DNA of 64,000 bases, taken from NCBI RefSeq assembly GCF_016887565.1, contig NZ_CP069396.1, positions 771,001 through 835,000 of the forward strand, written 5' to 3'. Within the stretch, counting starts at the first letter, position 1. Every line of letters begins with the position of its first letter. Made by a program: the position numbers and the translations under genes. Of the stretch, positions 8,842 through 16,449 are shown piece after piece. The notes under the pieces were generated by a model, which was not told the DNA's origin, did not search any database, and was given only the letters and a program-made list of their open reading frames with translations. The DNA comes from Archangium violaceum (GTDB lineage: Bacteria; Myxococcota; Myxococcia; Myxococcales; Myxococcaceae).

Positions 8842-8876
8842 CAGCGGGGGCCCCCCGAGCCGGTGGACCCCCGCTG
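8842..8876 (-). terminator. putative terminator hairpin of the Cys-rich repeat gene
   Basis: CAGCGGGGG (8842-8850) pairs perfectly with CCCCCGCTG (8868-8876) around a 17-nt loop. It begins 25 nt downstream of the stop codon at 8901. Read on the minus strand the stem is followed by TCCTTTCG, only weakly T-rich. Confidence 0.5.
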
Positions 8877-8900
8877 GGCACTACCCGACGTTTCCCGCGC

Positions 8901-10745
8901 TCAGCGGCGGCTTGCGCGACGCAGACCCAGCAGTGCGAGGAAGGCCAGCCACGAGAACGAGGGGGCGGCGCCGCAGCCACCACCGGCGAAGCTGCGGGTG
9001 TCCTCCACCGTCCACGTGTACTGAGCGGGCGAGACATCCACGTTGCCCGCGCGGTCCACGGCGCGCACGCTCAGGGTGTGCTCGCCGAGCCGGACATCGT
9101 AGGTGTCCTGGCAGGGAGCGTAGGCGCCCCCGTCCAGGCTGCACTCGTAACGCACGCCCACCTCGGTCGAGTCGTAACCGAACACCGCGATGTCGTCCTC
9201 GCTGCTGGCGGGCGGGCTGCGGGTGATGAGCGTGTCGGGCTGCTGCGTGTCGAGCGTGAAGGAGACCGGAGTGGAGGCCGGGCTCGTGCTCCCGTTGCCC
9301 GAGGAATCCCGGGCCGTGGCCGCCACGGTGTGCGGGCCATCGACGAGCGGCTGGGAGGGCGTGCAGCTCCACCTGCCAGTGGCATCGGAGGTGGCGGTGC
9401 AGAGCACCGTGTCGCCCTCGCGCACCGTCACCGTGTGGCCCGCGTTCGCCGTGCCACTGAGGGGGGGCGTCGAGGTGGCGAGGTGGGAATCCGGCGCGGG
9501 GCCTGTGATGACGGGCGCGGCCACGTCGATGGCGCAGGTGTTGCCGCAACTGTCACCATTCGACAGGTTGCCGTCGTCGCACACCTCGGAGCCCACCACC
9601 ACGCCGTCACCGCACCAGGTGCGGCAGACGCTGGGCGCGCCGCCGCAGGTGTAGCCGCTCTCGACGAGGCAGGTGCCGCCGCAGCCGTCACCGCGGGTGG
9701 TGTTGCCGTCGTCGCACACCTCGCCGGCCTCCCGGATGCCGTTGCCACACGTGTGGAAGCACACCGTCCCGGGCGCGGGGCACCGCCAGCCGGTCTCCAC
9801 CTGGCACGAGCGGTCGCAGCCGTCGCCCGTGGAGCCATTGCCGTCGTCGCACCTCTCGCCGCCCGCCATGATGCCGTCGCCGCACAGGGTGGTGCAGGTG
9901 CTCGGAGCCCCGCTGCAGTTGTAGCCGGTGTCGACGCGGCAGCCCGGCGAGCAGCCGTCGTCCGCCTTCGTGTTGCCATCGTCGCACGTCTCGTTCGCCT
10001 CCAGCTTGCCGTTGCCGCAGGTGTTGGCGCACACGGACTTCCCGGCTGCGGGAGTGCTGCAGGCGTAACCCGGCTCGACACGGCACTCGGTGTCGCAGCC
10101 ATCCTTCGACGTCAGGTTGCCGTCATCGCACTGCTCGCCGGGGTTCACCGTGCCGTTGCCGCAGGTCCTCGCGCAGGGCCAGCCGGCCGTGGGGCACGCA
10201 TAGCCCGGCTCCAGGGCGCAGGCGTTGGAGCAGCCATCACCCTGGGTGGCGTTGCCGTCGTCGCACGACTCGCCCGCGTCCATGCGCCTGTTGCCACACA
10301 GCCTGGCGCAGACGGACGGGACGCCCGTGCACTCGTGGCCGCTCTCGATGAAGCACGCCGCGTCGCAGCCGTCGCCCGCGGTGATGTCGCCGTCATCGCA
10401 CTGCTCGCTCGGGTCGAGGGCGCCGTTGCCACAGCTGGTGACGCAGGGCTGGCCGGCCGTGGGGCATGCGTGGCCCGCCTCGACCCGGCAGCTCGCGTCG
10501 CAGCCGTCGCCCGCGGTGGTGTCGCCGTCGTCGCACTGCTCGCCGGGGTTGAGGGCACCGTTGCCGCACGTGGCGTCAGACGCATCCACGAGGAGGTCGC
10601 TGGCGCCGGTGCTGGACCAGCCATCGCCGTGCGAGACGTCCGGGCCGCAGCCGGTGAGGGTGAAGAGGAGGGCCAGTGAGAGGGCCGCCACGGAGACTCC
10701 CGTGCGCGATGGGGTGGAGCGTGTATCCATGGAGGTCGGTCTCAC
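8901..10745 (-). CDS. surface lipoprotein with eight DUF4215 Cys-rich repeats, Ig-like domains and MYXO-CTERM-like tail
   Basis: 614 residues. The leader has lipobox LTGC. Then come eight repeats of the DUF4215 type, each with a 'CGNG...E.CDDGN....GDGC...C' core, covering roughly residues 58-410. Next are one or two Ig-like modules ('GPAPDSHLATSTPPLSGTANAG', then 'SVRAVDRAGN'). The C-terminus is 'GGGCGAAPS', a hydrophobic helix and 'LRRASRR', resembling the MYXO-CTERM sorting signal. It should be displayed on the cell surface. The start codon overlaps the OmpA gene's stop (10742-10745), so the two are coupled. Combining a lipobox with a C-terminal sorting tail is notable. Confidence 0.88.
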   Translation of the reverse strand: MRPTSMDTRSTPSRTGVSVAALSLALLFTLTGCGPDVSHGDGWSSTGASDLLVDASDATCGNGALNPGEQCDDGDTTAGDGCDASCRVEAGHACPTAGQPCVTSCGNGALDPSEQCDDGDITAGDGCDAACFIESGHECTGVPSVCARLCGNRRMDAGESCDDGNATQGDGCSNACALEPGYACPTAGWPCARTCGNGTVNPGEQCDDGNLTSKDGCDTECRVEPGYACSTPAAGKSVCANTCGNGKLEANETCDDGNTKADDGCSPGCRVDTGYNCSGAPSTCTTLCGDGIMAGGERCDDGNGSTGDGCDRSCQVETGWRCPAPGTVCFHTCGNGIREAGEVCDDGNTTRGDGCGGTCLVESGYTCGGAPSVCRTWCGDGVVVGSEVCDDGNLSNGDSCGNTCAIDVAAPVITGPAPDSHLATSTPPLSGTANAGHTVTVREGDTVLCTATSDATGRWSCTPSQPLVDGPHTVAATARDSSGNGSTSPASTPVSFTLDTQQPDTLITRSPPASSEDDIAVFGYDSTEVGVRYECSLDGGAYAPCQDTYDVRLGEHTLSVRAVDRAGNVDVSPAQYTWTVEDTRSFAGGGCGAAPSFSWLAFLALLGLRRASRR

Positions 10746-12292
10746 TTCTCGAGGGTTTTGGCGGCGGGGGCGCCCTGCCGGGTCTTCACGTCCACGGCAT
10801 CGCCGACGATCTTGAACTCCACGCGGCGGTTCTTCGCGCGGCCTTCGCTGGTGTCGTTGTCCGCGATGGGCCGCGTCTGGCCGAAGCCCCTGGGCTCCAG
10901 GCGCTCACGCTCCACGCCCTTGCCGATGATGTACTTCACCACCGCCTCGGCACGGCGCTGCGACAGGTCCAGGTTGTACCCGGCATCACCCTCGTTGCTG
11001 GTGTGGCCCTCGACGCGCAGCTTCATTTCCGGGTGCGTCTTCAGGATGGACGCCACCGTGTCCAGCAGCTCGTGGCTGCGGGGGCTGAGGATGTCCTCGT
11101 TCTGCTCGAAGAAGACGGGCTCGCGCATGCGCAGCTGTCCCTCGTCGATCCGCGCGAGCTGCTTGTCCTTGCAGCCCCCGTTCTTCTCGGTGCCCTTCTC
11201 GTCCGGGCAGTTGTCGAGCCGGTCGACGAGGCTGTCCCCATCGCGGTCCTTGTCGGGGCAGCCGCGGTTCTCCTGGATGCCCGCCTCGTTCATGCAGGCG
11301 TCGGAGCGGTCGGCGATGCCGTCCTTGTCGTTGTCCGGCTCGGGCTGGTCCTCCACGCGCGGGTTCGCCGGAGGGGTGCTCTCCGGCGAGTACGTCACGC
11401 CAGCCAGCACGCGGAAGGCCGGCGTGCCGGGCGTCTTGCCGAAGCCGGGGCCGCCCATGGCGTACACCTCCACGGGGCCCACGGGGGCCCGGAGGCCGAG
11501 CAGCACCTCCAGCGACGAGGGGGCGCGCGTCATGGGGAGCGTGCCTCGCACCAGCAGCTCCTCCTTCAATCCGAACAGGGCGGCCGAGACGTTGAGGCCA
11601 CCGTTCACCTCGACGCCCAGCTCGTCCCGGGGTGTCTTCACCTGGGGCGAGAGCGCGTACGTCCGGGTGCGGACGAGCGCGCCGACGTCGGCGCCCACGC
11701 GCCATGCATCCCCGAGGCGCTTGCCGAGGCCCACGCGTGGCGAGAAGACGAAGCCCTGGTCGAGCGTGAGGGCCTCCGCGCTACCCACGGGCAGGGCGGC
11801 GCCGAGGTGCAGTCCGAGGTCGAGGGGGCGTCCGTCGCGCTCGGAGAAGAGGTTGGCGCGCGCCTGGAGCCACGGGGTGCCGAGCGCGAATGACTGGGGC
11901 GTGGCCAGGCCCACCGTGGAGACGTTCGGGGCCCACTGGCCGACGATGGGGAGCTGGGCACCCAGCTCGAGCCAGTCGGTGACGGACCAGGCGCCGCTCA
12001 GGTGCGCCGTCACGCGGTGGGAGATGATGGTGGCGCTCTCCGTGCCGTGTTCGAAGAGCACCAGGGGCTTGTTCTCCCAGTGGCCGGTGAGGGAGAGGCG
12101 GTACTGGCCCTTCCGCGTCAGGTCGCCGGTCGACAGCACGAGGCTGTCGCGTGCGCCGGGGTTGAGTTGGAGTCGCTCCAGCTCGAAGCCAGGGATGCGT
12201 TGCGACTGGGCGGATGCGGTGAAGGCCCAGAGCGCCAATGTTCCACCGAGCCACCCTTGAATCTCTCGCGAAGGCAAAGGGATCCCCTCCAC
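10742..12292 (-). CDS. OmpA-family outer-membrane protein with type-3-thrombospondin-like calcium repeats
   Basis: Up to 516 residues. The outermost start is GTG 12292; a TTG at 12277 with GAGGGG six bases upstream is also plausible. After a signal peptide ('FTASAQS') comes a long barrel-like N-terminal domain (~30-340), then Asp-rich calcium-binding repeats ('PDNDKDGIADRSDAC', 'DRDGDSLVDRLDNC'). A C-terminal OmpA peptidoglycan-binding domain follows, with 'LRVEGHTSNEGDAGYN', 'LSQRRAEAVVKYI' and 'RAKNRRVEF'. It would link the outer membrane to the wall. The downstream Cys-rich lipoprotein is coupled to it, suggesting one surface assembly. Confidence 0.88.
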   Translation of the reverse strand: MEGIPLPSREIQGWLGGTLALWAFTASAQSQRIPGFELERLQLNPGARDSLVLSTGDLTRKGQYRLSLTGHWENKPLVLFEHGTESATIISHRVTAHLSGAWSVTDWLELGAQLPIVGQWAPNVSTVGLATPQSFALGTPWLQARANLFSERDGRPLDLGLHLGAALPVGSAEALTLDQGFVFSPRVGLGKRLGDAWRVGADVGALVRTRTYALSPQVKTPRDELGVEVNGGLNVSAALFGLKEELLVRGTLPMTRAPSSLEVLLGLRAPVGPVEVYAMGGPGFGKTPGTPAFRVLAGVTYSPESTPPANPRVEDQPEPDNDKDGIADRSDACMNEAGIQENRGCPDKDRDGDSLVDRLDNCPDEKGTEKNGGCKDKQLARIDEGQLRMREPVFFEQNEDILSPRSHELLDTVASILKTHPEMKLRVEGHTSNEGDAGYNLDLSQRRAEAVVKYIIGKGVERERLEPRGFGQTRPIADNDTSEGRAKNRRVEFKIVGDAVDVKTRQGAPAAKTLEK

Positions 12293-12293
12293 T

Positions 12294-12390
12294 GCGGTTC
12301 GGAGCCACTGGAATTCAGTGACCCGGGCGGGTGCGCAGCGTAGCCCACGCCGCGGTGGCTCGGGCCCAGCATCTTGGAGGAGCGCGGCGG
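12294..12390 (+). repeat. repeat shared with 49681-49752, hairpin plus IS91-like coding scrap
   Basis: The segment 12294-12325 matches 49681-49712 with two mismatches. After a 27-bp insertion relative to the other copy, GGTGGCTCGGG and ATCTTGGAGGAG match again. GAGCCACTGG (12302-12311) is the left arm of a hairpin whose right arm is here reduced to GTGGCTC (12355-12361). The right part translates 'SILEERGGY', which reads into the transposase remnant that follows. Confidence 0.75.
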
Positions 12391-12900
12391 CTACGGCGTG
12401 CGCGTGCCGTTACTTTCATGCCAACGACAGGCAGGGGCTGGAGCGGCTGTGCCGCTACGGAGCACGCGGAGCGCTGGCGCTGGAGCGTTTGTCACGAGCG
12501 GAGGACGGCCGCATCGCTTGGCGGATGAATCGCACGCTGCCGGACGGCACCACGCACCTGCTCTTCACCGGGCTGGAACTTTTTACGGCGTGTGGCGTCC
12601 CTGGTGCCTCCGCCTCGGGCAAACCTCACGAGGTTCCACGGCGTCTTCGCTCCAGGCACGAAGCTGCGGCCATTCCTGGTCCCCCAAGCAGCAGCGGAGG
12701 AGGCGAGCATGGCGCCTGAGGCAGCGGCCAGGAAGGAGCCGAAGAAGGAGAGGACGCCGCGAGTGGACTTTCGCGGAGTTGCTGAGGAGGACGTTCGACT
12801 TCGACGTGCTCGCCTGCGTGAGGTGTGGAGGCAGGCGGCGGAATTGGCGTACGTGGAGGGAGCGGGAGGGGTACGCACGATTCTGGAGTCTCAGGGTTGA
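12385..12900 (+). pseudogene. decayed IS91/IS801-like (Y2-type) transposase, C-terminal half
   Basis: Conserved-looking peptides are split over three frames. 'HANDRQGLERLCRYGARG' to 'LPDGTTHLLFTGLEL' is in one frame up to about 12590. 'ASLVPPPRANLTRFHGVFAP' to 'RKEPKKERTPRVDF' is in the second. 'ELLRRTFDFDVLACVRCGGRR' (about 12775-12840) is in the third, then 'YVEGAGGVRTILE' returns to the second. Together they follow the order expected for IS91-family transposases, which end with a Cys-containing segment. At least three frameshifts make it non-functional. Its end overlaps the 3' end of the opposite-strand gene by a few bases. Confidence 0.8.
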
Positions 12901-13661
12901 ACGGATTGCGGCAGACGGCCCCGGTCCTTGGAAACGGGCATGTAGCACTTGCCCTGATACTCGGCCTGGGTCACGGAGCAGGGAGGACGCCGAGCGAGTT
13001 CCATCCAGCAACCCCCATTGATTGCGACTTCATCCGCCTGGGTCCTGCATGGAGCCTTCGCCTGGTTGCGGAAAGGCTGCGCGGGCAGCGGGTAGGCAAT
13101 GCTCGGTGTCTGCGAGTCCCCCGTGCTGATCAAATCCGGTGCATCGGTTGGGGTGGGACCTTGGGATTCCACGCCGGGCGAGGTGGGCTCCGGGTGTTCG
13201 GGCCCACTCGCCCCATGCAGCCAGACGCCCAGGCTCAACGCGAGCACGGCGAATCCCGCGACGGCACGCGGGCCCCACCGCTCCCAGCGGCTCACCCGCC
13301 CTCCCACCACCCGCCCTCCCACGAGGTGGGCATGCACCTGGGCGTTGTCCTCCACGCGTTCGACTGCGGCGGTCATCAGCACGAGGATGTCCGCCAGCTG
13401 CGTCACCTGAGCTGAGGCGGGCGCATGCTCCACCTCCAGCGTCACGGACGGCAGCTCCGGATCGCACGTGAGCCGCACCCGCCAGGGCCCCTCGGGTTTC
13501 CATTCCACGCGCGCTCCGGGCAACAGCGTCAGTGCCGCTCTCCCCGTGCCCACATGCCGCGCTTCATGGAGGCTTCCCAGGTCGAGCCCTACCTCTTCGT
13601 ATCTCCTGCCGAGCTGGAAGGGCCCCGTTCCACCGTCCTTGCCTTTCTTCTCGTTCGCCAC
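12891..13661 (-). CDS. single-pass membrane protein of unknown function
   Basis: 256 residues from GTG 13661, chosen because AGGGGA lies six bases upstream; the frame is open to 13691. The N-terminal ~130 residues are cytoplasmic-looking and hydrophilic ('LGRRYEEVGLDLGSLHEARHVG', with an early Lys/Gly stretch). A membrane helix follows at 'AVAGFAVLALSLGVWLHG', then a Pro/Thr/Ser linker and a C-terminal Cys-containing segment ('INGGCWMELARRPPC', 'YQGKCYMPVS'). Similar Cys-rich tails occur in myxobacterial Ser/Thr-kinase-type sensors, but no kinase motifs are present, so this may be a kinase-less relative. Family assignment is tentative. Confidence 0.7.
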   Translation of the reverse strand: MANEKKGKDGGTGPFQLGRRYEEVGLDLGSLHEARHVGTGRAALTLLPGARVEWKPEGPWRVRLTCDPELPSVTLEVEHAPASAQVTQLADILVLMTAAVERVEDNAQVHAHLVGGRVVGGRVSRWERWGPRAVAGFAVLALSLGVWLHGASGPEHPEPTSPGVESQGPTPTDAPDLISTGDSQTPSIAYPLPAQPFRNQAKAPCRTQADEVAINGGCWMELARRPPCSVTQAEYQGKCYMPVSKDRGRLPQSVQP

Positions 13662-13868
13662 GTGCTGTCCCCTCATGGATGAGCGCTTCACGCCCGCCCA
13701 GGGGAGCGGATTTGACCCCGTGAGTCAAGGTGGTCAACGAGTCCTGTTGGGTTCGTTGGTGGAAGGCGGGCGGGCGCACCTCGGGGTCTGTCTACCGGCT
13801 CCACCCTCGCCGCGTCCCTAACGGCCGGCTCGCCTACACCATCCCGAAAGCCGAGCCGATGAAGGGCG

Positions 13869-14600
13869 TCATTCCTGCCATGGGCGAAGTGGGGTGAGGA
13901 GGCCGGCCTGGACGAGGCGCTCGGAGACATCGAGGGCCAACGCCACGTGGGGGGGGCTGGAGGCGGTGAGGCGCTCGGGAGTGAGGATGACGAGCGTGCC
14001 CTTGTCCTCCACGGGCTCGACCTGAACGGGTGAGGGCAGGGGCGGCAGGGGGCCGCGGCGGTGGGAGAAGTATGTGAGCCAGCCGACGAAGGTGCCGGCC
14101 CTGGCGGATTTCGGTGCCACCAGCCCTCGATGCTCCTGGGAGGTGGCGACGCCCCATTCAGGCTCGAAGGCCACGGCCATGGCGCGCAGTATCCGTGCGA
14201 GTACGGGCGTCTGGAGCACGCGCTCCGCCGCGGAGCCTTGATCTGGCGGCTCGAACACACAGGAGTTGGAGACCCTGACCGATGCATCGCCGCAGAGCAG
14301 GGAGAGGCGACTCGCTGCTTCGTGAGTTGCTCCATTCCATCCGCTCAGCGAGAAGCCATCCGTGGCGAAGCGTCCTTCCTCCTGCGCTTGCTGGTTGAAT
14401 ACATTCGCGAGACTCGCCGCATCGGATTCAATGCGGTACCGCAAAGCCTCCTCGAGGGTTCGGCCCTTTTTGAACCAACGAGCGAGGCTCGGGTCGCATG
14501 AAGCGAGCAGGCTGAAGAAGGCTTCCGCTCGCTCAGCACAGGCCTCGGCCGTTTCTCGCCGTGTCAGCCAGTACGCTCCAACGTAATACGTTTCCTTCAT
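13869..14600 (-). CDS. Imm52-family immunity protein for the adjacent Tox-REase-5 toxin
   Basis: 243 residues from ATG 14600, overlapping the toxin stop by 4 nt (ATGA). The N-terminus 'MKETYYVGAYWLTRRETAEAC' and following 'RAEAFFSLLASCDPSLARWF' match my recollection of the Imm52 family; there is no signal peptide, so it is cytoplasmic. Tox-REase-5/Imm52 is a known toxin-immunity association, and the strict coupling supports it. The last ~15 codons and the 3' flank (13850-13912) recur as a scrap at 16006-16068 on the other side of the toxin gene. The partner was assigned from family and position only. Confidence 0.82.
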   Translation of the reverse strand: MKETYYVGAYWLTRRETAEACAERAEAFFSLLASCDPSLARWFKKGRTLEEALRYRIESDAASLANVFNQQAQEEGRFATDGFSLSGWNGATHEAASRLSLLCGDASVRVSNSCVFEPPDQGSAAERVLQTPVLARILRAMAVAFEPEWGVATSQEHRGLVAPKSARAGTFVGWLTYFSHRRGPLPPLPSPVQVEPVEDKGTLVILTPERLTASSPPHVALALDVSERLVQAGLLTPLRPWQE

Positions 14601-15961
14601 GGGATGACCTCGATGTCGAGGCCTTTGTTCTGGAATTGTCCACGCATGAAGTCCGCGACCTCCCGCTCGGCGAAGTGCCACTGGATGGGAGTTCCGTCGG
14701 CCGCCTTGAGTTGTCTTTGGGCCTGATCGAGCAGTTCCTCGACGCCTTCGAACCACGGCCTGCCCTCCATCTTTCTGAGGAGTTCCCGGTAGCCGGGACC
14801 TTTGACCTCCAGGAGTACGCCGTTCTTGAATCCGTCGAAGTCCACGAAGTCCTTGGGCCCCGGGCCCGTGCGGACACGGTAGACCCAGCCCTCTGGAGCG
14901 CCCGTCTTCTGGGACTGGAAGCGCTGGGCCTCCTCGCTCATGCGCTCCTCTTTCTGAACCCACTGGCCGGGTCCCTCGGGGGGCGGAGACCAGGATTTGC
15001 TGCCCCCGGTCACCTCACTGCCCTGCGCCATGAGGACGATGGATACCGACGTGGCCCCGGTCCCGACCGTCGCGGTCACGGCTCCAGCGGGTACTACCAC
15101 CTCGTGCACCGCCAGCGTGCCCCTGGCCGAGAGGGTGAGCACTGGCAGCCGCGTGGCCGAGGCCAGTCGTGGCCCCACCGTGGCAGCACCTCCCTGGAGC
15201 GTCAGCACATGGGTGGCCAGCCGTGCCGCCTCGCGAATCTGGTCCTCCAGGTTCATCGTCCCATAGCGGGCGAAGTATTCCGGAGAGCTGGAGATGAGAC
15301 CCGCCACCGCCGAGGGAAGGTGGGTCAGGCCCGCCAGGGTGCGAGCTGGCTCGGTGAGGAGGGCTGCCAGTCCTCGCGCCATCTCCTCCAGTGCGGCCTC
15401 CGTTTCCAGCAGGGCCGCGGTGGCCGGGTCTCTTCCCAGAGCGCGTTCGCCCACCGGTGGGGACTCCTGCTTGCGCAGGGCCTCATCCACGGGGAAGTAG
15501 ACGCCTCCTGCGTCGAAGTAGAAGGCGCCCACGCGCATGCGCTGCACGTACAACTCCCCCTGCTGGAGGGTGGTCTGTCCCAGCCAGGAGATGGGCGTGC
15601 CGGTGAGCGCCACGGCGCAGTAGCCATCCGGTCGGGCCACCACCAGGCGGCGGAAGCGCGCGGTGCGAGCGAGCAACTCGGAGTAGGGCAGGGGTTGGCT
15701 GGTGGCGGAGGCCTCGCGTAGCAGGCGCGCCAGGGTGGTGCGGGGCGCGAAGGTCCTCAGGTTGGCGGGGCCATCCACGAGCCCCCGCCAGAGGGCCTGG
15801 GCCTTCTTCGGAGTGAGGGACTGGCCCAGAGGCAGGTGGGCGGACTGCGGCAGTCCGCTGTGCCGCAGGAGCACCTGGAAGTCATCCGCCTCGGCGGCGA
15901 GGGCACCGGAGGCCAGCAGCAGCACGGCAGCCAGGAGCGCGGCGGATGTCATCAGCCTCAT
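14597..15961 (-). CDS. secreted toxin with C-terminal Tox-REase-5 nuclease domain
   Basis: 454 residues from ATG 15961, which begins a signal peptide ('MRLMTSAALLAAVLLLASG', cleavage near 'ALAAEA'). A long helical N-terminal and central region (~25-350) has no motif I can name. The C-terminal ~100 residues carry the restriction-endonuclease-fold signature: 'EGWVYRVRTGPGPKDFVDFDG', then 'GVLLEVKGPGY' with the D...ExK core, and 'WHFAEREVADFMR'. The enzyme should cut nucleic acid in a target cell, with self-protection by the coupled Imm52 gene. A Sec-type leader rather than a T6SS adaptor or Rhs shell implies export to the periplasm or surface first. Confidence 0.85.
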   Translation of the reverse strand: MRLMTSAALLAAVLLLASGALAAEADDFQVLLRHSGLPQSAHLPLGQSLTPKKAQALWRGLVDGPANLRTFAPRTTLARLLREASATSQPLPYSELLARTARFRRLVVARPDGYCAVALTGTPISWLGQTTLQQGELYVQRMRVGAFYFDAGGVYFPVDEALRKQESPPVGERALGRDPATAALLETEAALEEMARGLAALLTEPARTLAGLTHLPSAVAGLISSSPEYFARYGTMNLEDQIREAARLATHVLTLQGGAATVGPRLASATRLPVLTLSARGTLAVHEVVVPAGAVTATVGTGATSVSIVLMAQGSEVTGGSKSWSPPPEGPGQWVQKEERMSEEAQRFQSQKTGAPEGWVYRVRTGPGPKDFVDFDGFKNGVLLEVKGPGYRELLRKMEGRPWFEGVEELLDQAQRQLKAADGTPIQWHFAEREVADFMRGQFQNKGLDIEVIP

Positions 15962-16005
15962 GGCTACATGCTGACAGGCGCCGCGCGAAACAGCCATACA
16001 GACTG

Positions 16006-16068
16006 GCCGAGTCGATGAAGGGCGTCATTCCTGCCATGGGCGAAGTGGGGTGAGGAGGCCGGCCTGGA
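16006..16068 (-). pseudogene. scrap of an imm52 3' end
   Basis: These 63 bp match 13850-13912 with one or two differences and have the same orientation. They encode 'QAGLLTPLRPWQE' and a stop, the C-terminus of the Imm52 gene, but nothing upstream of it survives. It lies just upstream of the toxin gene start, as expected if an older toxin-immunity pair was replaced or an array contracted. Confidence 0.85.
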
Positions 16069-16167
16069 GGGAGGATTGGCTCCATGACTTCCGCGTCGAT
16101 GCACGTGGCCATTGCTACTTCGCGAGCACCACGGACTTCGTGCAGGCGGACACGAACAGCTGAGTGG
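16069..16167 (+). pseudogene. 99-bp copy of part of the lipoprotein gene at 19397-20812
   Basis: The segment matches 20502-20600 at 96 of 99 bases, abutting the imm52 scrap without a gap. It encodes the stretch around 'EDWLHDFRVDARGHCYF', but a G-to-A change makes the Trp codon after 'TNS' a stop (TGA). The next bases GAGTGGTTCAAC (16162-16173) also match the parent gene's far end (20770-20781), so an internal deletion at a short homology is possible. Confidence 0.9.
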
Positions 16168-16263
16168 TTCAACAGCTCCTTGCGAGGCCACCGCGTTGGA
16201 GACCGCGTCCATCGAGGACTGGGACGAGAACGCCGTGGCCCACATCCTCAGCAGCACGGCGAA

Positions 16264-16327
16264 ACCAGCCCACCACCTTGCGTGAAAAGGGGTCCAGGAC
16301 GACCGCCAGAGACGTCCACGCCAGGTC
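16264..16327 (-). mobile_element. fragment of a DDE-type (IS3-like) transposase core
   Basis: On the minus strand about 21 codons read 'DLAWTSLAVVLDPFSRKVVGWF', closely resembling the first catalytic Asp region of rve-type integrase/transposase cores ('LYLAVVLDLFSRRVVGW'). Neither flank continues the domain. Just beyond it lies a short tandem pair, TGACACTGTCTCGG at about 16360 and again at about 16382, which may be remains of an element end. Confidence 0.6.
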
Positions 16328-16449
16328 TCGTTCTGGCTCGAGTCCCGCGGTTCGGGTCCTTTGACACTGTCTCGGGGTCTCGGTGACACTGTCTCGGATT
16401 CGAGTCCTTTGACCGCGTCTGGGGCTGTTGTTTCGAACGAGGGGAACAG

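Noticed and set aside
13700-13868. Possible gene between the membrane protein and imm52
   Set aside because: Short frames only, no ribosome binding site or recognisable peptide; the 3' part is the imm52 downstream flank.
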